A DNA stretch of 64,000 nucleotides from Chryseobacterium viscerum (GCF_025949665.1 NZ_JAPDFT010000001.1:1860001-1924000); one strand, 5' to 3'; counted from the stretch's first letter, positions 17,081 to 26,297 are shown. Program-made: numbers and translations. Notes: generated from the sequence alone by a model not told the origin.

Positions 17081-18657
17081 GACATTTTGCAGACCTTATC
17101 AACGCGTTGGAAACCACCAATAAGACCAATGCTAAAATTGATGCCATCATCGATTATCTGGAACGTGCTCCTGATGAAGATAAAGTGTGGTTTATTGCCT
17201 TATTTACCGGGAAGCGACCCAAGAGAAATGTGAATACCAATTACATGAAAGAATGGGCTCTGGAAATCACAAAACTACCCTACTGGCTGTTTCAGGAATC
17301 TTATTCTTCGGTAGGAGATCTTGGAGAAACGTTATCATTAATTCTTCCGCCACCACAGGAAAAAATAGAACGTTCATTATCAGAATGGATGAACGATATT
17401 GTCAGTTTAAAAGGGAAAACAGATACAGAAAAAAAAGAATTTGTATTGCACTCATGGAATGGTTTGGACTATACGGAACGATTGATTTTTAATAAATTAA
17501 TTGGCGGAAGCTTTCGGATTGGAGTATCAGACAAAACATTAATCAATGCACTGACCAAATTTTCAGGACAGGAATCTAGCGCATTGATGCACAGTTTAAT
17601 GGGTAAATGGCTGCCGGATGAAGTTTCCTTCAAAGAACTTATTGATGCAGAAAATGTAAATCCCGACAACTCAAAACCCTACCCCTTCTGCCTTGCCTAT
17701 CCTTTGGAAAAAGAAACTGAAGAACTGGGAAATCCGGATGAATGGCTGGTAGAATATAAGTGGGATGGAATACGCGGACAGATCATTCGGAGAAACAATG
17801 AAGTCTTCATCTGGTCAAGAGGTGAAGAACTCGTAACAGAACAATTTCCGGAGATTGTAGAAGTGGTAAAAGCCATGAAAGGCAATTTTGTGATAGATGG
17901 AGAAATACTTGCAGTAAAAGATAGTAAAATTTTAAACTTCAACGAATTACAAAAAAGATTAAACAGAAAAACTTTAACTAAAAAAATGCTGTCGGAAATT
18001 CCGATAGAAGTCTTTGCATATGATTTACTAGAGCTTGAAAATAATGATCTAAGAGAAAAACCCATCTCTGCAAGAAGAGCTTTGCTTGAAGAATTATTAT
18101 TGAATGAAAATCCCCAAAACATCAAAATTTCCAAAAGTCTGGATTTTGAAAAATGGGAAGAATTGGATGCTCTTCGTGAAAATTCAAGAGACATAAACAG
18201 TGAAGGATTAATGTTAAAACAAAAAAATTCTCCTTACCATTCCGGACGAAAAAAAGGCGACTGGTGGAAGTGGAAAATCAATCCGTTTACCATTGATGCA
18301 GTGCTTATTTATGCTCAGAAAGGAAGCGGCAGACGAAGTGCCTATTACACCGATTATACTTTTGCCGTAAAAAACGGAGATAATCTGGTGACCATCGCCA
18401 AAGCCTATTCTGGGTTGACAGATAAAGAAATAATGGAAGTGAGCCGGTTTGTGACCAAAAATGCCATTGAGAAATTTGGACCTGTGAGAACAATAAAAGC
18501 AGAACTGGTCTTCGAAATTGCTTTTGAAGGCATAGGCTTAAGCAACCGTCATAAAAGTGGTGTAGCCCTCAGGTTTCCAAGAATTGTAAGATGGCGGAAA
18601 GACAAAACAGTAGATGAAATCGACTCTCTTGAAGAAATAAAAAAATTAATACAATAA
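17077..18657 (+). CDS. ATP-dependent DNA ligase (LigB/LigC-like repair ligase)
   Basis: A 526-residue ATP-dependent DNA ligase. An N-terminal helical DNA-binding domain (about 1-200) precedes the adenylation domain with EYKWDGIRG, whose Lys228 is the AMP-accepting residue. Downstream nucleotidyltransferase motifs are FVIDGEIL, EGLMLK and WWKWKI. A C-terminal OB fold ends with ALRFPRIVRWRKDK. It is a nick-sealing repair enzyme, not the replicative NAD-dependent LigA. Start and upstream stop overlap as ATGA, and the Lhr-type helicase follows after a 185-bp gap filled by a repeat element. Confidence 0.95.
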   Translation: MRHFADLINALETTNKTNAKIDAIIDYLERAPDEDKVWFIALFTGKRPKRNVNTNYMKEWALEITKLPYWLFQESYSSVGDLGETLSLILPPPQEKIERSLSEWMNDIVSLKGKTDTEKKEFVLHSWNGLDYTERLIFNKLIGGSFRIGVSDKTLINALTKFSGQESSALMHSLMGKWLPDEVSFKELIDAENVNPDNSKPYPFCLAYPLEKETEELGNPDEWLVEYKWDGIRGQIIRRNNEVFIWSRGEELVTEQFPEIVEVVKAMKGNFVIDGEILAVKDSKILNFNELQKRLNRKTLTKKMLSEIPIEVFAYDLLELENNDLREKPISARRALLEELLLNENPQNIKISKSLDFEKWEELDALRENSRDINSEGLMLKQKNSPYHSGRKKGDWWKWKINPFTIDAVLIYAQKGSGRRSAYYTDYTFAVKNGDNLVTIAKAYSGLTDKEIMEVSRFVTKNAIEKFGPVRTIKAELVFEIAFEGIGLSNRHKSGVALRFPRIVRWRKDKTVDEIDSLEEIKKLIQ

Positions 18658-18658
18658 T

Positions 18659-18826
18659 ATTTTAACGCAAAGGCGCAAGGACTTTTTATGATAGCGTAAT
18701 ATTTTTCGTTCGCAACGGCACTCTGTTCAGCTATAGAAAAATATTGTCGTTGCTGAGTGAAAAGCCCTTGCGATCGAAAATTAAACAATATCAAATAAAA
18801 ACTTAGCGCTCTTTTGCGTTAAAAAT
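18659..18826. repeat. MITE-like intergenic element, copy 2
   Basis: The gap between ligase and helicase genes has inverted ends. The left end reads ATTTTAACGCAAAGGCGCAA. The complement of the right end reads ATTTTTAACGCAAAAGAGCG. The total is about 168 bp with no ORF. An internal inverted pair (AATATTTTTCGTTCGCAACG and its imperfect complement) gives further fold-back structure. Confidence 0.6.
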
Positions 18827-18842
18827 TTAAATAAAAATAGAA

Positions 18843-21293
18843 TTGGCTGCTTTTGAACATACCGATGGATTGAAGATCATTCAGCAATGGATGACCGGTA
18901 AAGAGATTGTCCCTTTTAAATTTCAGCTGGAAACCTGGAAGAAGTTTGGAAATGGGTACAGTGGAATGGTAGTGGCTCCGACAGGTTTTGGAAAGACTTT
19001 TTCTGTTTTTTTAGCCTTAATTTCAGATTTCCTGAATCATCCTGAGCAATACAAAAAAGGATTGAAAATGATCTGGATCACACCTCTCCGCTCTCTGTCC
19101 AAAGATATTGCGAAGGCAATGCAGGAAGCAATTGACGACATCGGACTTGATTGGGCTGTAGGCGTAAGAAACGGAGATACTGATCCGAAGGTAAGGCAAC
19201 AACAGGTAAAAAAGATGCCTGAAATTCTTGTTGTAACTCCTGAAAGTCTTCATTTACTTCTTGCTCAGAAAAATCATGAAACCTTTTTCAGAGATATGAA
19301 ATGTGTAGCTGTGGATGAATGGCACGAATTACTGGGCTCAAAGCGTGGTGTCATGATAGAACTAGCCGTTTCACAGCTTAGAAAATATGTTCCGAAAATT
19401 AAAATCTGGGGCATTACAGCTACCATTGGAAATCTGGATGAAGCTATGGAAGTTCTTATTCCGTATGATATTAAAAAAACAAAAATTACAGCTAAAGAGC
19501 ACAAAAAAATAGATATTCTCCCGGTTTTTCCGGACGAAATCGAAATATTACCCTGGGCAGGACATCTTGGAAACAAACTCGCAGATAAAGTTGTTCCGAT
19601 TATTCTTGAATCGAAGTCCACAATTGTATTTACGAATACCAGAAGCCAAAGTGAAATGTGGTATCAGCTTTTGCTGGATGCCCATCCTGATTTTGCAGGC
19701 CAGATTGCAATTCATCATAGTTCCATTGATGCCCATTTAAGAATCTGGATTGAAGAAAATTTAAGCTCCGGAAAATTAAAAGCCGTAGTATCTACTTCAT
19801 CCCTCGATCTTGGAATTGATTTTAAACCAGTAGACACTGTTATTCAGGTAGGATCTGCCAAAGGTGTTGCGAGGTTTCTCCAAAGGGCCGGACGCAGTGG
19901 CCACTCTCCTTTTGAAACCTCCAGAATCTATTGTGTTCCCACCCATTCTCTGGAACTGATTGAAGTTTCTGCGTTAAAAGAAGCCGTAAAACAGAAAGTT
20001 GTTGAGCCCAGAGAACCACAGGTTTTATGTTTCGATGTGCTGGTTCAGTTTCTAATGACACTGGCTGTTGGTGATGGTTTTTATCCTGATGAGCTGTATG
20101 AAAGAATCAAAAAAGTATATGCCTTCCAGGAAATGCTGGACGAAGAATGGAAAAGCATTCTGGAGTTCCTTACCATTGGCGGCAGCGTGTTGAAAAGCTA
20201 TGAAGAATTCCACAAGATCGTTATTATGGACGATGGCCTTTATAAAGTTACTTCAAGAAAGATAGCCATGCTCCACAGAATGAATATGGGCGTGATTGTA
20301 AGTGATGCCATGCTGAAAGTGAAATTTATTTCGGGGGGGTATATCGGGATGATTGAAGAATATTTTATTTCAAAATTAAAAAAAGAAGAAAAGTTTATTC
20401 TCGCCGGACGTACGCTTGAGGTTGTCATTATCAAAGATATGACTGTTTATGTAAGAGCAGCCAAAGGAAGAGCTCTGGTTCCCAGTTATCTTGGCGGAAG
20501 ACTGCCTCTAAGTACCAATCTGGGACACTTTTTAAGAGAAAAATTGTCACATGCCTTAAACCCCAGGGCTTCTGAAAAAGAGCTTAAATTTCTGCATCCT
20601 TTACTGATCAATCAGGAAAAAAATTCCCATATTCCCAAAGAAGATGAGTTTCTTGTCGAAATGATTAAAAACCGTGAAGGATATCATTTGTTTATGTATC
20701 CTTTTGAAGGCCGTCTCGTGCATGAAGTAATGGCAGCTTTGATTGCTTACCGTATCTCAAAACTGGCCCCTATTTCCTTTTCAATGGCAATGAATGATTA
20801 CGGATTCGAGCTGTTCAGTGATAAAGAAATTCCGCTTAATGAAAATAATCTGCACCAGATTTTAACCAGAGATAATCTGATGAATGATGTGATTGCAAGT
20901 ATCAATTCTGCTGAAATGGCGAAGAGAAAATTCAGAGATATTGCAGTAATTTCAGGAATGGTGATTCAAAACTATGCCGGGCAACAACGCTCCAATAAAT
21001 CATTGCAGAGTTCTGCAGGGCTTATTTTTAAAGTACTGGAAGACCATGATTCCAATCACTTTTTAATAAAACAGGCCTATACGGAAGTCTTTAATATGCA
21101 GCTTCAGGAGCAGCGGCTGGTAGAAGCATTTAAACGGATTGAAAAATCTGAAATTATTCTAAAACATTCCCGTTCTTTTACCCCGCTCAGCTTCCCGATC
21201 AAAGTAGACAGCTTAAGGCAGACACTTTCGAGTGAGGGACTGGATGCAAGGATTAAGAGAATGCTGAAACTGTCTGATATAAATGATCTATGA
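18843..21293 (+). CDS. Ligase-associated DEXH-box DNA helicase (Lhr-Core type)
   Basis: An 816-residue superfamily 2 helicase. Motif I APTGFGKT lies at about 45-52. Motif II is a DEWH box in AVDEWHELLGS, followed by motif III (GITATIG). The second RecA domain has STSSLDLGIDF and RFLQRAGRSGH. An Lhr-type C-terminal winged-helix and beta-barrel region fills residues 400-816. Lhr-Core enzymes are ATP-driven 3'-5' translocases on single-stranded DNA. The TTG at 18843 is used as start because the conserved N-terminus lies directly after it. It sits with the exonuclease, ligase and PdeM genes in one repair cluster. Confidence 0.93.
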   Translation: MAAFEHTDGLKIIQQWMTGKEIVPFKFQLETWKKFGNGYSGMVVAPTGFGKTFSVFLALISDFLNHPEQYKKGLKMIWITPLRSLSKDIAKAMQEAIDDIGLDWAVGVRNGDTDPKVRQQQVKKMPEILVVTPESLHLLLAQKNHETFFRDMKCVAVDEWHELLGSKRGVMIELAVSQLRKYVPKIKIWGITATIGNLDEAMEVLIPYDIKKTKITAKEHKKIDILPVFPDEIEILPWAGHLGNKLADKVVPIILESKSTIVFTNTRSQSEMWYQLLLDAHPDFAGQIAIHHSSIDAHLRIWIEENLSSGKLKAVVSTSSLDLGIDFKPVDTVIQVGSAKGVARFLQRAGRSGHSPFETSRIYCVPTHSLELIEVSALKEAVKQKVVEPREPQVLCFDVLVQFLMTLAVGDGFYPDELYERIKKVYAFQEMLDEEWKSILEFLTIGGSVLKSYEEFHKIVIMDDGLYKVTSRKIAMLHRMNMGVIVSDAMLKVKFISGGYIGMIEEYFISKLKKEEKFILAGRTLEVVIIKDMTVYVRAAKGRALVPSYLGGRLPLSTNLGHFLREKLSHALNPRASEKELKFLHPLLINQEKNSHIPKEDEFLVEMIKNREGYHLFMYPFEGRLVHEVMAALIAYRISKLAPISFSMAMNDYGFELFSDKEIPLNENNLHQILTRDNLMNDVIASINSAEMAKRKFRDIAVISGMVIQNYAGQQRSNKSLQSSAGLIFKVLEDHDSNHFLIKQAYTEVFNMQLQEQRLVEAFKRIEKSEIILKHSRSFTPLSFPIKVDSLRQTLSSEGLDARIKRMLKLSDINDL

Positions 21294-21359
21294 TGATCAA
21301 TACAACTATTACTTTCTTGTATAAGTTTACTTTTCTAAAGGAAAATGTCATTAGATATT

Positions 21360-21540
21360 GGATCATCGCAAAGGCGCAAAAAGATTAAAATAAAAGCTTT
21401 TTTAAGGCGCAAAGATTTTATCTCCGATAAAATTTAGTTCTGCTAATCTTGCTGAAAATCTAATATTGAGCAAAGTCGAAATGTTCTTGAGTCTTAAAAT
21501 AAAAATAGATAATAAAAAAATTGCGCCTTTGCGAGATTCC
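21360..21540. repeat. MITE-like intergenic element, copy 3
   Basis: Most of the 388-bp gap 21294-21681 is a 181-bp element. Its outer 14 bp are perfectly inverted: TCGCAAAGGCGCAA on the left and its complement on the right (ending near 21535). A third AAGGCGCAAAG lies inside at 21404-21414. There is no ORF. The remaining 140 bp before gpmA show no clear signal. Confidence 0.65.
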
Positions 21541-21681
21541 AAAATTTATAAAATCAAATAAAAAAACTTATCGTTTTAATCTTATTCTTAGCCTAATATT
21601 CTAAGTTAATTTTCTTGATAAGTTTAAATAATCATCGTAACTTAGAGTATACCTTCTTAGAAGTTGTAAAAAATTTAAATA

Positions 21682-22284
21682 ATGGAAAAATTGTTCTTGG
21701 TCCGTCACGGACAGTCACTGTGGAATCTGGAAAACAGATTTACAGGATGGAAAGATATTGATATAACCGAAACCGGCATTGAAGAAGCCAAAAAAGCAGG
21801 TCTTGCGTTAAAAGGAGAAAGAATAGATATCGCATTTACTTCTGCACTGGTCAGAGCTCAGCATACCTTATCCATCATCCTCAATGAAATAGGAAACCCC
21901 AATATTCCAGTCATCAAAGACAAAGCGTTAAACGAACGTTCTTACGGAAACCTGGAAGGATTAAACAAAGCAGAAACTGCTTTAAAATATGGTGATGAGC
22001 AGGTTCATACCTGGCGTAGATCTTTTGATGTTGTGCCTCCCGGAGGAGAAAGTCTTAAAGATACCTACAACAGAGTCATTCCTTATTTTGAAAGTCAGAT
22101 AAGACCCTTATTAAAAAAAGGCGAAAATGTATTGATTGTGGCTCATGGAAACAGCCTTCGTGCACTGATCATGTATCTTGAACATCTTTCTCCTGAAGAA
22201 ATTTTAGAAAGAGAAATAGCTACTGGCTTTCCTCTGACTTATGTTTTTGATGAAAAGTTTCATGTAAGCCGAAAGGTCGGCTGA
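21682..22284 (+). CDS. gpmA: 2,3-bisphosphoglycerate-dependent phosphoglycerate mutase
   Basis: A 200-residue histidine phosphatase superfamily enzyme that interconverts 3- and 2-phosphoglycerate in glycolysis and gluconeogenesis. It has the phospho-His motif [18 protein letters not shown], the acid-base Glu in [10 protein letters not shown], the VPPGGES substrate loop and the second His in AHGNSLRAL. It is shorter than the Escherichia coli enzyme (250), lacking part of the C-terminal tail, as is common in Bacteroidetes. It sits between the Lhr helicase and PdeM genes, an unexpected place for a central metabolic gene. Confidence 0.93.
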   Translation: MEKLFLVRHGQSLWNLENRFTGWKDIDITETGIEEAKKAGLALKGERIDIAFTSALVRAQHTLSIILNEIGNPNIPVIKDKALNERSYGNLEGLNKAETALKYGDEQVHTWRRSFDVVPPGGESLKDTYNRVIPYFESQIRPLLKKGENVLIVAHGNSLRALIMYLEHLSPEEILEREIATGFPLTYVFDEKFHVSRKVG

Positions 22285-22333
22285 TTCAATTAATATAACG
22301 TAACTTTAAACATTAAATTTTCTATTATAAAGC

Positions 22334-22978
22334 GTGTTTATAGCAACCAAAAGCATTTCTGTCCAATGCCATACTTTCATTCTGACTAATCAGCGTGCAG
22401 CATTCTGGGAAAAAGAAAAGGCTCTTATTCTTTCTGATCTTCACATTGGAAAAACAGCACATTTCCGCAAAAATGGTATTGCTCTCGCCAATCATATTAT
22501 GAAAAGCGACTTGGAAAGATTATCAGCATTGATTGAATATTTTCAGCCCGAAAAATTTATTGTAGTTGGTGATCTGTTACATGCCGGAGACAATTCTGAT
22601 GTGGATGAATTCTGTATTTGGAAAAACCAATATCCCAATATACAGTTTTATCTTATTGAAGGAAATCATGACCGGATATCAGAAGTACTGGAAAAAAAGC
22701 TGTGCTTTCATCACAAATCTGAGTGGCTGGAAATAGATGATATTACTTTTATTCACAATTTTGATACAACCAGATCAGGATTCCAGATTACCGGACACAT
22801 TCATCCAGGAATTGTCCTTAATTCTGCTGTAAAAAATATCAGACTTCCCTGCTTTGCTCTCAGCAGCAGCCAGTTGTTGCTTCCTGCTTTCAGTGAATTT
22901 ACAGGGCTGGATACCAAAAACCTTCCTAAGAACAGTATATTTTTTGTGTTTACAGATGCTGAGATTTATGAAATCTGA
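22334..22978 (+). CDS. pdeM: Ligase-associated DNA damage response endonuclease PdeM
   Basis: A 214-residue calcineurin-like metallophosphoesterase of the PdeM/MPE type, a manganese-dependent single-strand DNA endonuclease encoded with Lhr-type helicase, ATP ligase and MBL exonuclease. Metal motifs are all present: ILSDLHIGKTAHFR, VVGDLLHAG, EGNHD and TGHIHPG. The start is GTG at 22334, 49 nt after gpmA, with which it is probably co-transcribed. It completes the four-gene repair set, although separated from it by gpmA. Confidence 0.92.
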   Translation: MFIATKSISVQCHTFILTNQRAAFWEKEKALILSDLHIGKTAHFRKNGIALANHIMKSDLERLSALIEYFQPEKFIVVGDLLHAGDNSDVDEFCIWKNQYPNIQFYLIEGNHDRISEVLEKKLCFHHKSEWLEIDDITFIHNFDTTRSGFQITGHIHPGIVLNSAVKNIRLPCFALSSSQLLLPAFSEFTGLDTKNLPKNSIFFVFTDAEIYEI

Positions 22979-23054
22979 TAATCTAAGGTAATTCCAATAG
23001 ATTTTGATGCTAGAAATGAGTTTTACTAAAAAGTTGAAAGTTTCTTTACATTGA

Positions 23055-23089
23055 AATCCATATCAAGGTTTTAAACCTTGACATGGATT
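23055..23089. repeat. 35-bp near-perfect palindrome between convergent genes
   Basis: Two 17-nt arms with one mismatch (AATCCATATCAAGGTTT and the complement of AAACCTTGACATGGATT) around a single T. It lies between the convergent pdeM and MFS genes and could stop both. Its GGTTTTAAACC-like centre resembles the palindrome at 55980. Confidence 0.6.
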
Positions 23090-23108
23090 GATAACTCAGA
23101 TAAAAATC

Positions 23109-24326
23109 TTAATTTTTCTTGCTTAAACGGATACTGTATATTGTAATCAATACTGTAACTAACAGAAATAAAGCCCCTATCCATGGTGTACTTTCCAATC
23201 CTAAAGATGAAGTCACAATCATCCCTCCTGCATAAGACCCGATTGCAATACCAATATTAAAAGCGGCAATATTGATCCCTGAAGCTACATCTTCAGTTCC
23301 AGGAAGTTCCTTTTCTGCAATCTGTACCACTAATAACTGAAGTCCAGGCACGGAAGCAAACGATAATGCTCCTAAAAGGAAAAGTGTAATGATGCTTAAA
23401 ACCGGACTGCTTACCGTGAAATAAAACGCAAGTAATACCAATCCCTGTGCTGCAAACATCCATAAAAGGGCTTTCAGCGGGTTTTTATTGGCTACTTTCC
23501 CACCAATCAGGTTTCCAAGGGCAATGGCAATTCCATAAATCAAAAGGATAAAAGTAACGGTAGACTCCTGAAATCCTGTAATTTTCTGTAAAATAGGTGA
23601 CAGATAAGTAAACACTACAAATGTTCCTCCATATCCCATCGCTGTCATTAAAAAAGCAAAAATCAGACGTCTGTTTCCCAGTACTTTAAACTGACTTTTT
23701 ATAGAAGCTGTTTTTCCATTTTTCAGATTGTTCGGAACTAATAACAAACTGGCTATCAGCCCTATGATTCCAAGGATTGAAACGCCTATAAAAGTAGCTC
23801 TCCATCCGAAATGCTGTCCTATGAAAGTTCCTAGCGGAACTCCTGTTACAATGGCGAGTGTAAGCCCGGCAAACATAATGGATATAGCGGTTGCTCTTTT
23901 CTCTTCAGGAACCAGCGAAGCAGCAATGGTAGAACCTATGGAAAAGTAAACACCATGGGCCAATCCCGTAAGTATTCTTGCCAGAACTAATGTTATAAAA
24001 CTGGGAGCAATAGACGCCAGACCGTTTCCAATAACAAATAGCATCATAATGGAAACCAAAAGCATTTTACGTGGAACTTTTGCTGTTAATGCCGTTAATA
24101 TTGGTGCCCCGATAGCTACTCCTATTGCATAAAGGCTTACCAGCAGTCCTGCAGAAGGAATGGTTATTCCAAGGTCAGAGGCTACGGTAGGAAGTAGCCC
24201 TACAATTACAAACTCTGTAGTTCCTATTCCGAAGGCACTTATCGTTAATGCCCATAAAGCTGCAGGAAGACCTTTTTTAGCAGTCTGTGTTGCAGTATTG
24301 ATCTGTATTTCTTTTTGATAATTCAT
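23109..24326 (-). CDS. MFS transporter (DHA1/AraJ-YdhP-like efflux pump)
   Basis: A 405-residue transporter from the ATG at 24326 (MNYQKEIQINTATQ). The frame opens 9 residues earlier without support. It has about 12 TM segments with the DHA1 signature FGIGTTEFVIVGLLP in TM1, typical of AraJ/SotB-like exporters of sugars, arabinosides or drugs. It is divergent from the TetR regulator at 24476, and a TetR-pump pair normally means induction by the exported compound. Substrate unknown. Confidence 0.88.
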   Translation of the reverse strand: MNYQKEIQINTATQTAKKGLPAALWALTISAFGIGTTEFVIVGLLPTVASDLGITIPSAGLLVSLYAIGVAIGAPILTALTAKVPRKMLLVSIMMLFVIGNGLASIAPSFITLVLARILTGLAHGVYFSIGSTIAASLVPEEKRATAISIMFAGLTLAIVTGVPLGTFIGQHFGWRATFIGVSILGIIGLIASLLLVPNNLKNGKTASIKSQFKVLGNRRLIFAFLMTAMGYGGTFVVFTYLSPILQKITGFQESTVTFILLIYGIAIALGNLIGGKVANKNPLKALLWMFAAQGLVLLAFYFTVSSPVLSIITLFLLGALSFASVPGLQLLVVQIAEKELPGTEDVASGINIAAFNIGIAIGSYAGGMIVTSSLGLESTPWIGALFLLVTVLITIYSIRLSKKN

Positions 24327-24475
24327 TGTCTTGTATTTTGTTGATATTGACAAGGCAAATTTCCGACGAATAATTGTATTATAAAAATTATTTAAATAAC
24401 ACTAATGTATCAGAATAATGATAGTTTTATTTTAAGTATAAAATTTGTTCCTTTGTACATTAATCAGCCATTTTA

Positions 24476-25066
24476 ATGAAGAAATCAGAAGCAACCCGTC
24501 TTACTATTCTCCAGAAAGCGTTCGAATTAATCTATGTGAAAGGTTTTCAGACCACAAGCATTGATGAAATTATTGCAACGACTCAGGTGACTAAGGGTGC
24601 TTTTTATTATCATTTTAAAACCAAGGATGAAATGGGATTGGCCATTATCAACGAACTGATGAAGCCCAATTTCAGACGTAATTTTATTGAATCTCTTCAG
24701 AATAACAAGAACCCACTGGACAATATTTATGAGATCATCTACAATCTCCTGATGGAAAATGACTTTTTAAAGGTTGAATACGGCTGCCCTACTTCTAATT
24801 TTGTACAGCAAATGGCACCATGGCATACTGCCTTTACCCAGGCTTTACACGAACTTTCAAAAGAATGGGAAAATGCTTTCGCAGAAAGTATCGATCAAGG
24901 AAAGGAAAACGGAATCATTAGGAAAGACGTTAATGCCAGGGAAGTGAGCGTTTTTGTTATTTCCGGTTATTGGGGCGTCAGAAATCTTGGAAAAGTTGAG
25001 AATTCAAAAGAAGTATATCTGATTTATTTAAAAGGACTTAAGTCCTATTTTAAAACTTTGCAATAA
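24476..25066 (+). CDS. TetR-family transcriptional regulator
   Basis: A 196-residue TetR/AcrR regulator. The N-terminal helix-turn-helix (about 10-55) reads TSIDEIIATTQVTKGAFYYH with the typical FKTKDEM ending. The C-terminal ligand domain contains CPTSNFVQQMAP, a phrase shared by many Bacteroidetes and proteobacterial TetR proteins with a Cys at the pocket. It is divergent from the MFS pump and upstream of a three-gene membrane operon. A perfect palindrome at 25078-25103 over the promoter of that operon is a candidate operator. Confidence 0.9.
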   Translation: MKKSEATRLTILQKAFELIYVKGFQTTSIDEIIATTQVTKGAFYYHFKTKDEMGLAIINELMKPNFRRNFIESLQNNKNPLDNIYEIIYNLLMENDFLKVEYGCPTSNFVQQMAPWHTAFTQALHELSKEWENAFAESIDQGKENGIIRKDVNAREVSVFVISGYWGVRNLGKVENSKEVYLIYLKGLKSYFKTLQ

Positions 25067-25077
25067 TTTTTTTACTT

Positions 25078-25115
25078 AAAAACATACTATTTAGTATGTT
25101 TTTGTTTTACCTTTG
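25078..25115 (+). promoter_or_regulatory. Palindromic operator plus -7 element upstream of the membrane-protein operon
   Basis: A perfect palindrome with 12-nt arms AAAAACATACTA / TAGTATGTTTTT around TT (25078-25103) is followed by TACCTTTG (25108-25115), an exact TAnnTTTG element. The palindrome covers the space where the -33 element would lie, so a bound repressor would block polymerase. It could also act as a terminator for tetR. Confidence 0.55.
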
Positions 25116-25136
25116 CTCTGTTCTAAAAAATACCCA

Positions 25137-25595
25137 ATGTATCAAACCCTTACTTTTTTACATTCTCAAACACGCTGGCTGGTTTTAATAAGCCTGATGT
25201 ATGCCATTTATCGTTCTTACAAGGGATATTCCTCAGACAGGAAATTTACCGGAACAGATAACTCTGTGAGACACTGGACAGCTACCATAGCTCATGTACA
25301 ATTAATTATCGGAATGATATTCTATTTCAAAAGTCCTGTGATCCAATACTTCTGGAAAAATTTTAATGAAGCCAAAGAATCTTTTGAACACCTGTTTTTC
25401 GGACTGATTCATATTTCATTGATGATTACAGCTGTTGTGATGATTACTATTGGTTCCGCTTTAGCCAAAAGAAAATTTTCAGACAAGGACAAATTCAAAA
25501 CCATGGGCATCTGGTTTTCTGTTGCATTGATCATTATTTTCATTGCAATTCCGTGGCCCTTTTCTCCTTTAGCAAACAGACCTTATTTCAGATAA
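25137..25595 (+). CDS. Four-TM membrane protein (cytochrome B-like)
   Basis: About 152 residues from the ATG at 25137 (MYQTLTFLHSQTRWLVL), the start placed just after the predicted promoter. Four hydrophobic helices are visible, with histidines in helix 1 (FLHSQTRW), helix 2 (IAHVQL) and helix 3 (GLIHIS), which could bind heme. Similar Bacteroidetes proteins are loosely named cytochrome B, but nothing here proves it. It ends 2 nt before the next gene, so the three genes 25137-26253 form an operon. The role is unknown. Confidence 0.65.
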   Translation: MYQTLTFLHSQTRWLVLISLMYAIYRSYKGYSSDRKFTGTDNSVRHWTATIAHVQLIIGMIFYFKSPVIQYFWKNFNEAKESFEHLFFGLIHISLMITAVVMITIGSALAKRKFSDKDKFKTMGIWFSVALIIIFIAIPWPFSPLANRPYFR

Positions 25596-25597
25596 TT

Positions 25598-25900
25598 ATG
25601 ATAGATTTATTGAAAACAAAAATCGGCAGGCTAAGAGTTCTGGCGATTCTGGAAGGCATTTCCCTGCTAAGTTTAGTATGCATTGCCGTTCCTATGAAAT
25701 ACTGGATGGGAAATCCTTTACTGGTGAGACTGTTAGGCCCCGTTCATGGAACATTATTCCTGCTCTTTCTGTTCAATACGCTGAGCATTGGTGTAGAACA
25801 GAACTGGAAGTTCAAAGAAATAACCTGGAAGATCATTCTGGCTTGTTTCATCCCGTTCGGAACATTTTATATTGACCGGAAAATTTTAAGCAAGCTATGA
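25598..25900 (+). CDS. DUF3817 integral membrane protein
   Basis: A 100-residue protein with three hydrophobic helices and the DUF3817 pattern. It begins GRLRVLAILEGISLL, continues with PMKYWMGNP and GPVHGTLFLLFL, and ends with PFGTFYIDRKIL. The ATG at 25598 is chosen over an open extension from 25553 that overlaps the previous gene. Its stop overlaps the next start (ATGA). DUF3817 proteins are small inner-membrane proteins of unknown function, often fused to or beside transporters. Confidence 0.82.
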   Translation: MIDLLKTKIGRLRVLAILEGISLLSLVCIAVPMKYWMGNPLLVRLLGPVHGTLFLLFLFNTLSIGVEQNWKFKEITWKIILACFIPFGTFYIDRKILSKL

Positions 25901-26253
25901 AAAGTATTCTGATCATGTGCGGCATAGCTATTACCGTCTATGTTGTATATAAAATCTATCGTCTTCAGACCTTAGATAACGGATTGTCTGAACTGATTAA
26001 AAAAGGAGCCGTCATTCTTGATGTAAGAACTGAAAAAGAATACGAAACGGGACATATAGAAGGAGCTGTCAATATTTCATTAGGAACCATCAGAGAACGA
26101 TATGTAGAATTGAATCCTGAAAAAACATACATCACAGTATGTTCACATGGACTTCGAAGTGTAAAAGCAGAAAATATCCTTAAAGAAAAAGGTTTCAAAC
26201 ATATTTATAATGGCGGTGCCTGGAGTGATCTTCAAAAAACAATCCGTCAATAA
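25897..26253 (+). CDS. Membrane-anchored rhodanese-domain protein
   Basis: A 118-residue protein. An N-terminal TM helix (3-19) is followed by a single rhodanese domain with DVRTEKEYETGHIEGAVNI (42-60), active-site Cys82 in the loop CSHGLRS and a GGAW ending. The domain carries sulfane sulfur or acts in thiol redox chemistry; the anchor probably places it on the periplasmic side. It overlaps the DUF3817 gene by 4 nt and ends the operon before a strong terminator. The likely setting is sulfide or redox stress under TetR control. Confidence 0.87.
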   Translation: MKSILIMCGIAITVYVVYKIYRLQTLDNGLSELIKKGAVILDVRTEKEYETGHIEGAVNISLGTIRERYVELNPEKTYITVCSHGLRSVKAENILKEKGFKHIYNGGAWSDLQKTIRQ

Positions 26254-26256
26254 AAT

Positions 26257-26297
26257 AAACCCTCCTCAGATCTCTGTCGCAGGAGGGTTTTTATTTT
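26257..26297. terminator. Intrinsic terminator between rhodanese and nitrilase genes
   Basis: A 10-bp stem AAACCCTCCT / AGGAGGGTTT with a 14-nt loop and T run. It serves the + strand operon and lies against the stop codon of the convergent nitrilase gene. Confidence 0.88.
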
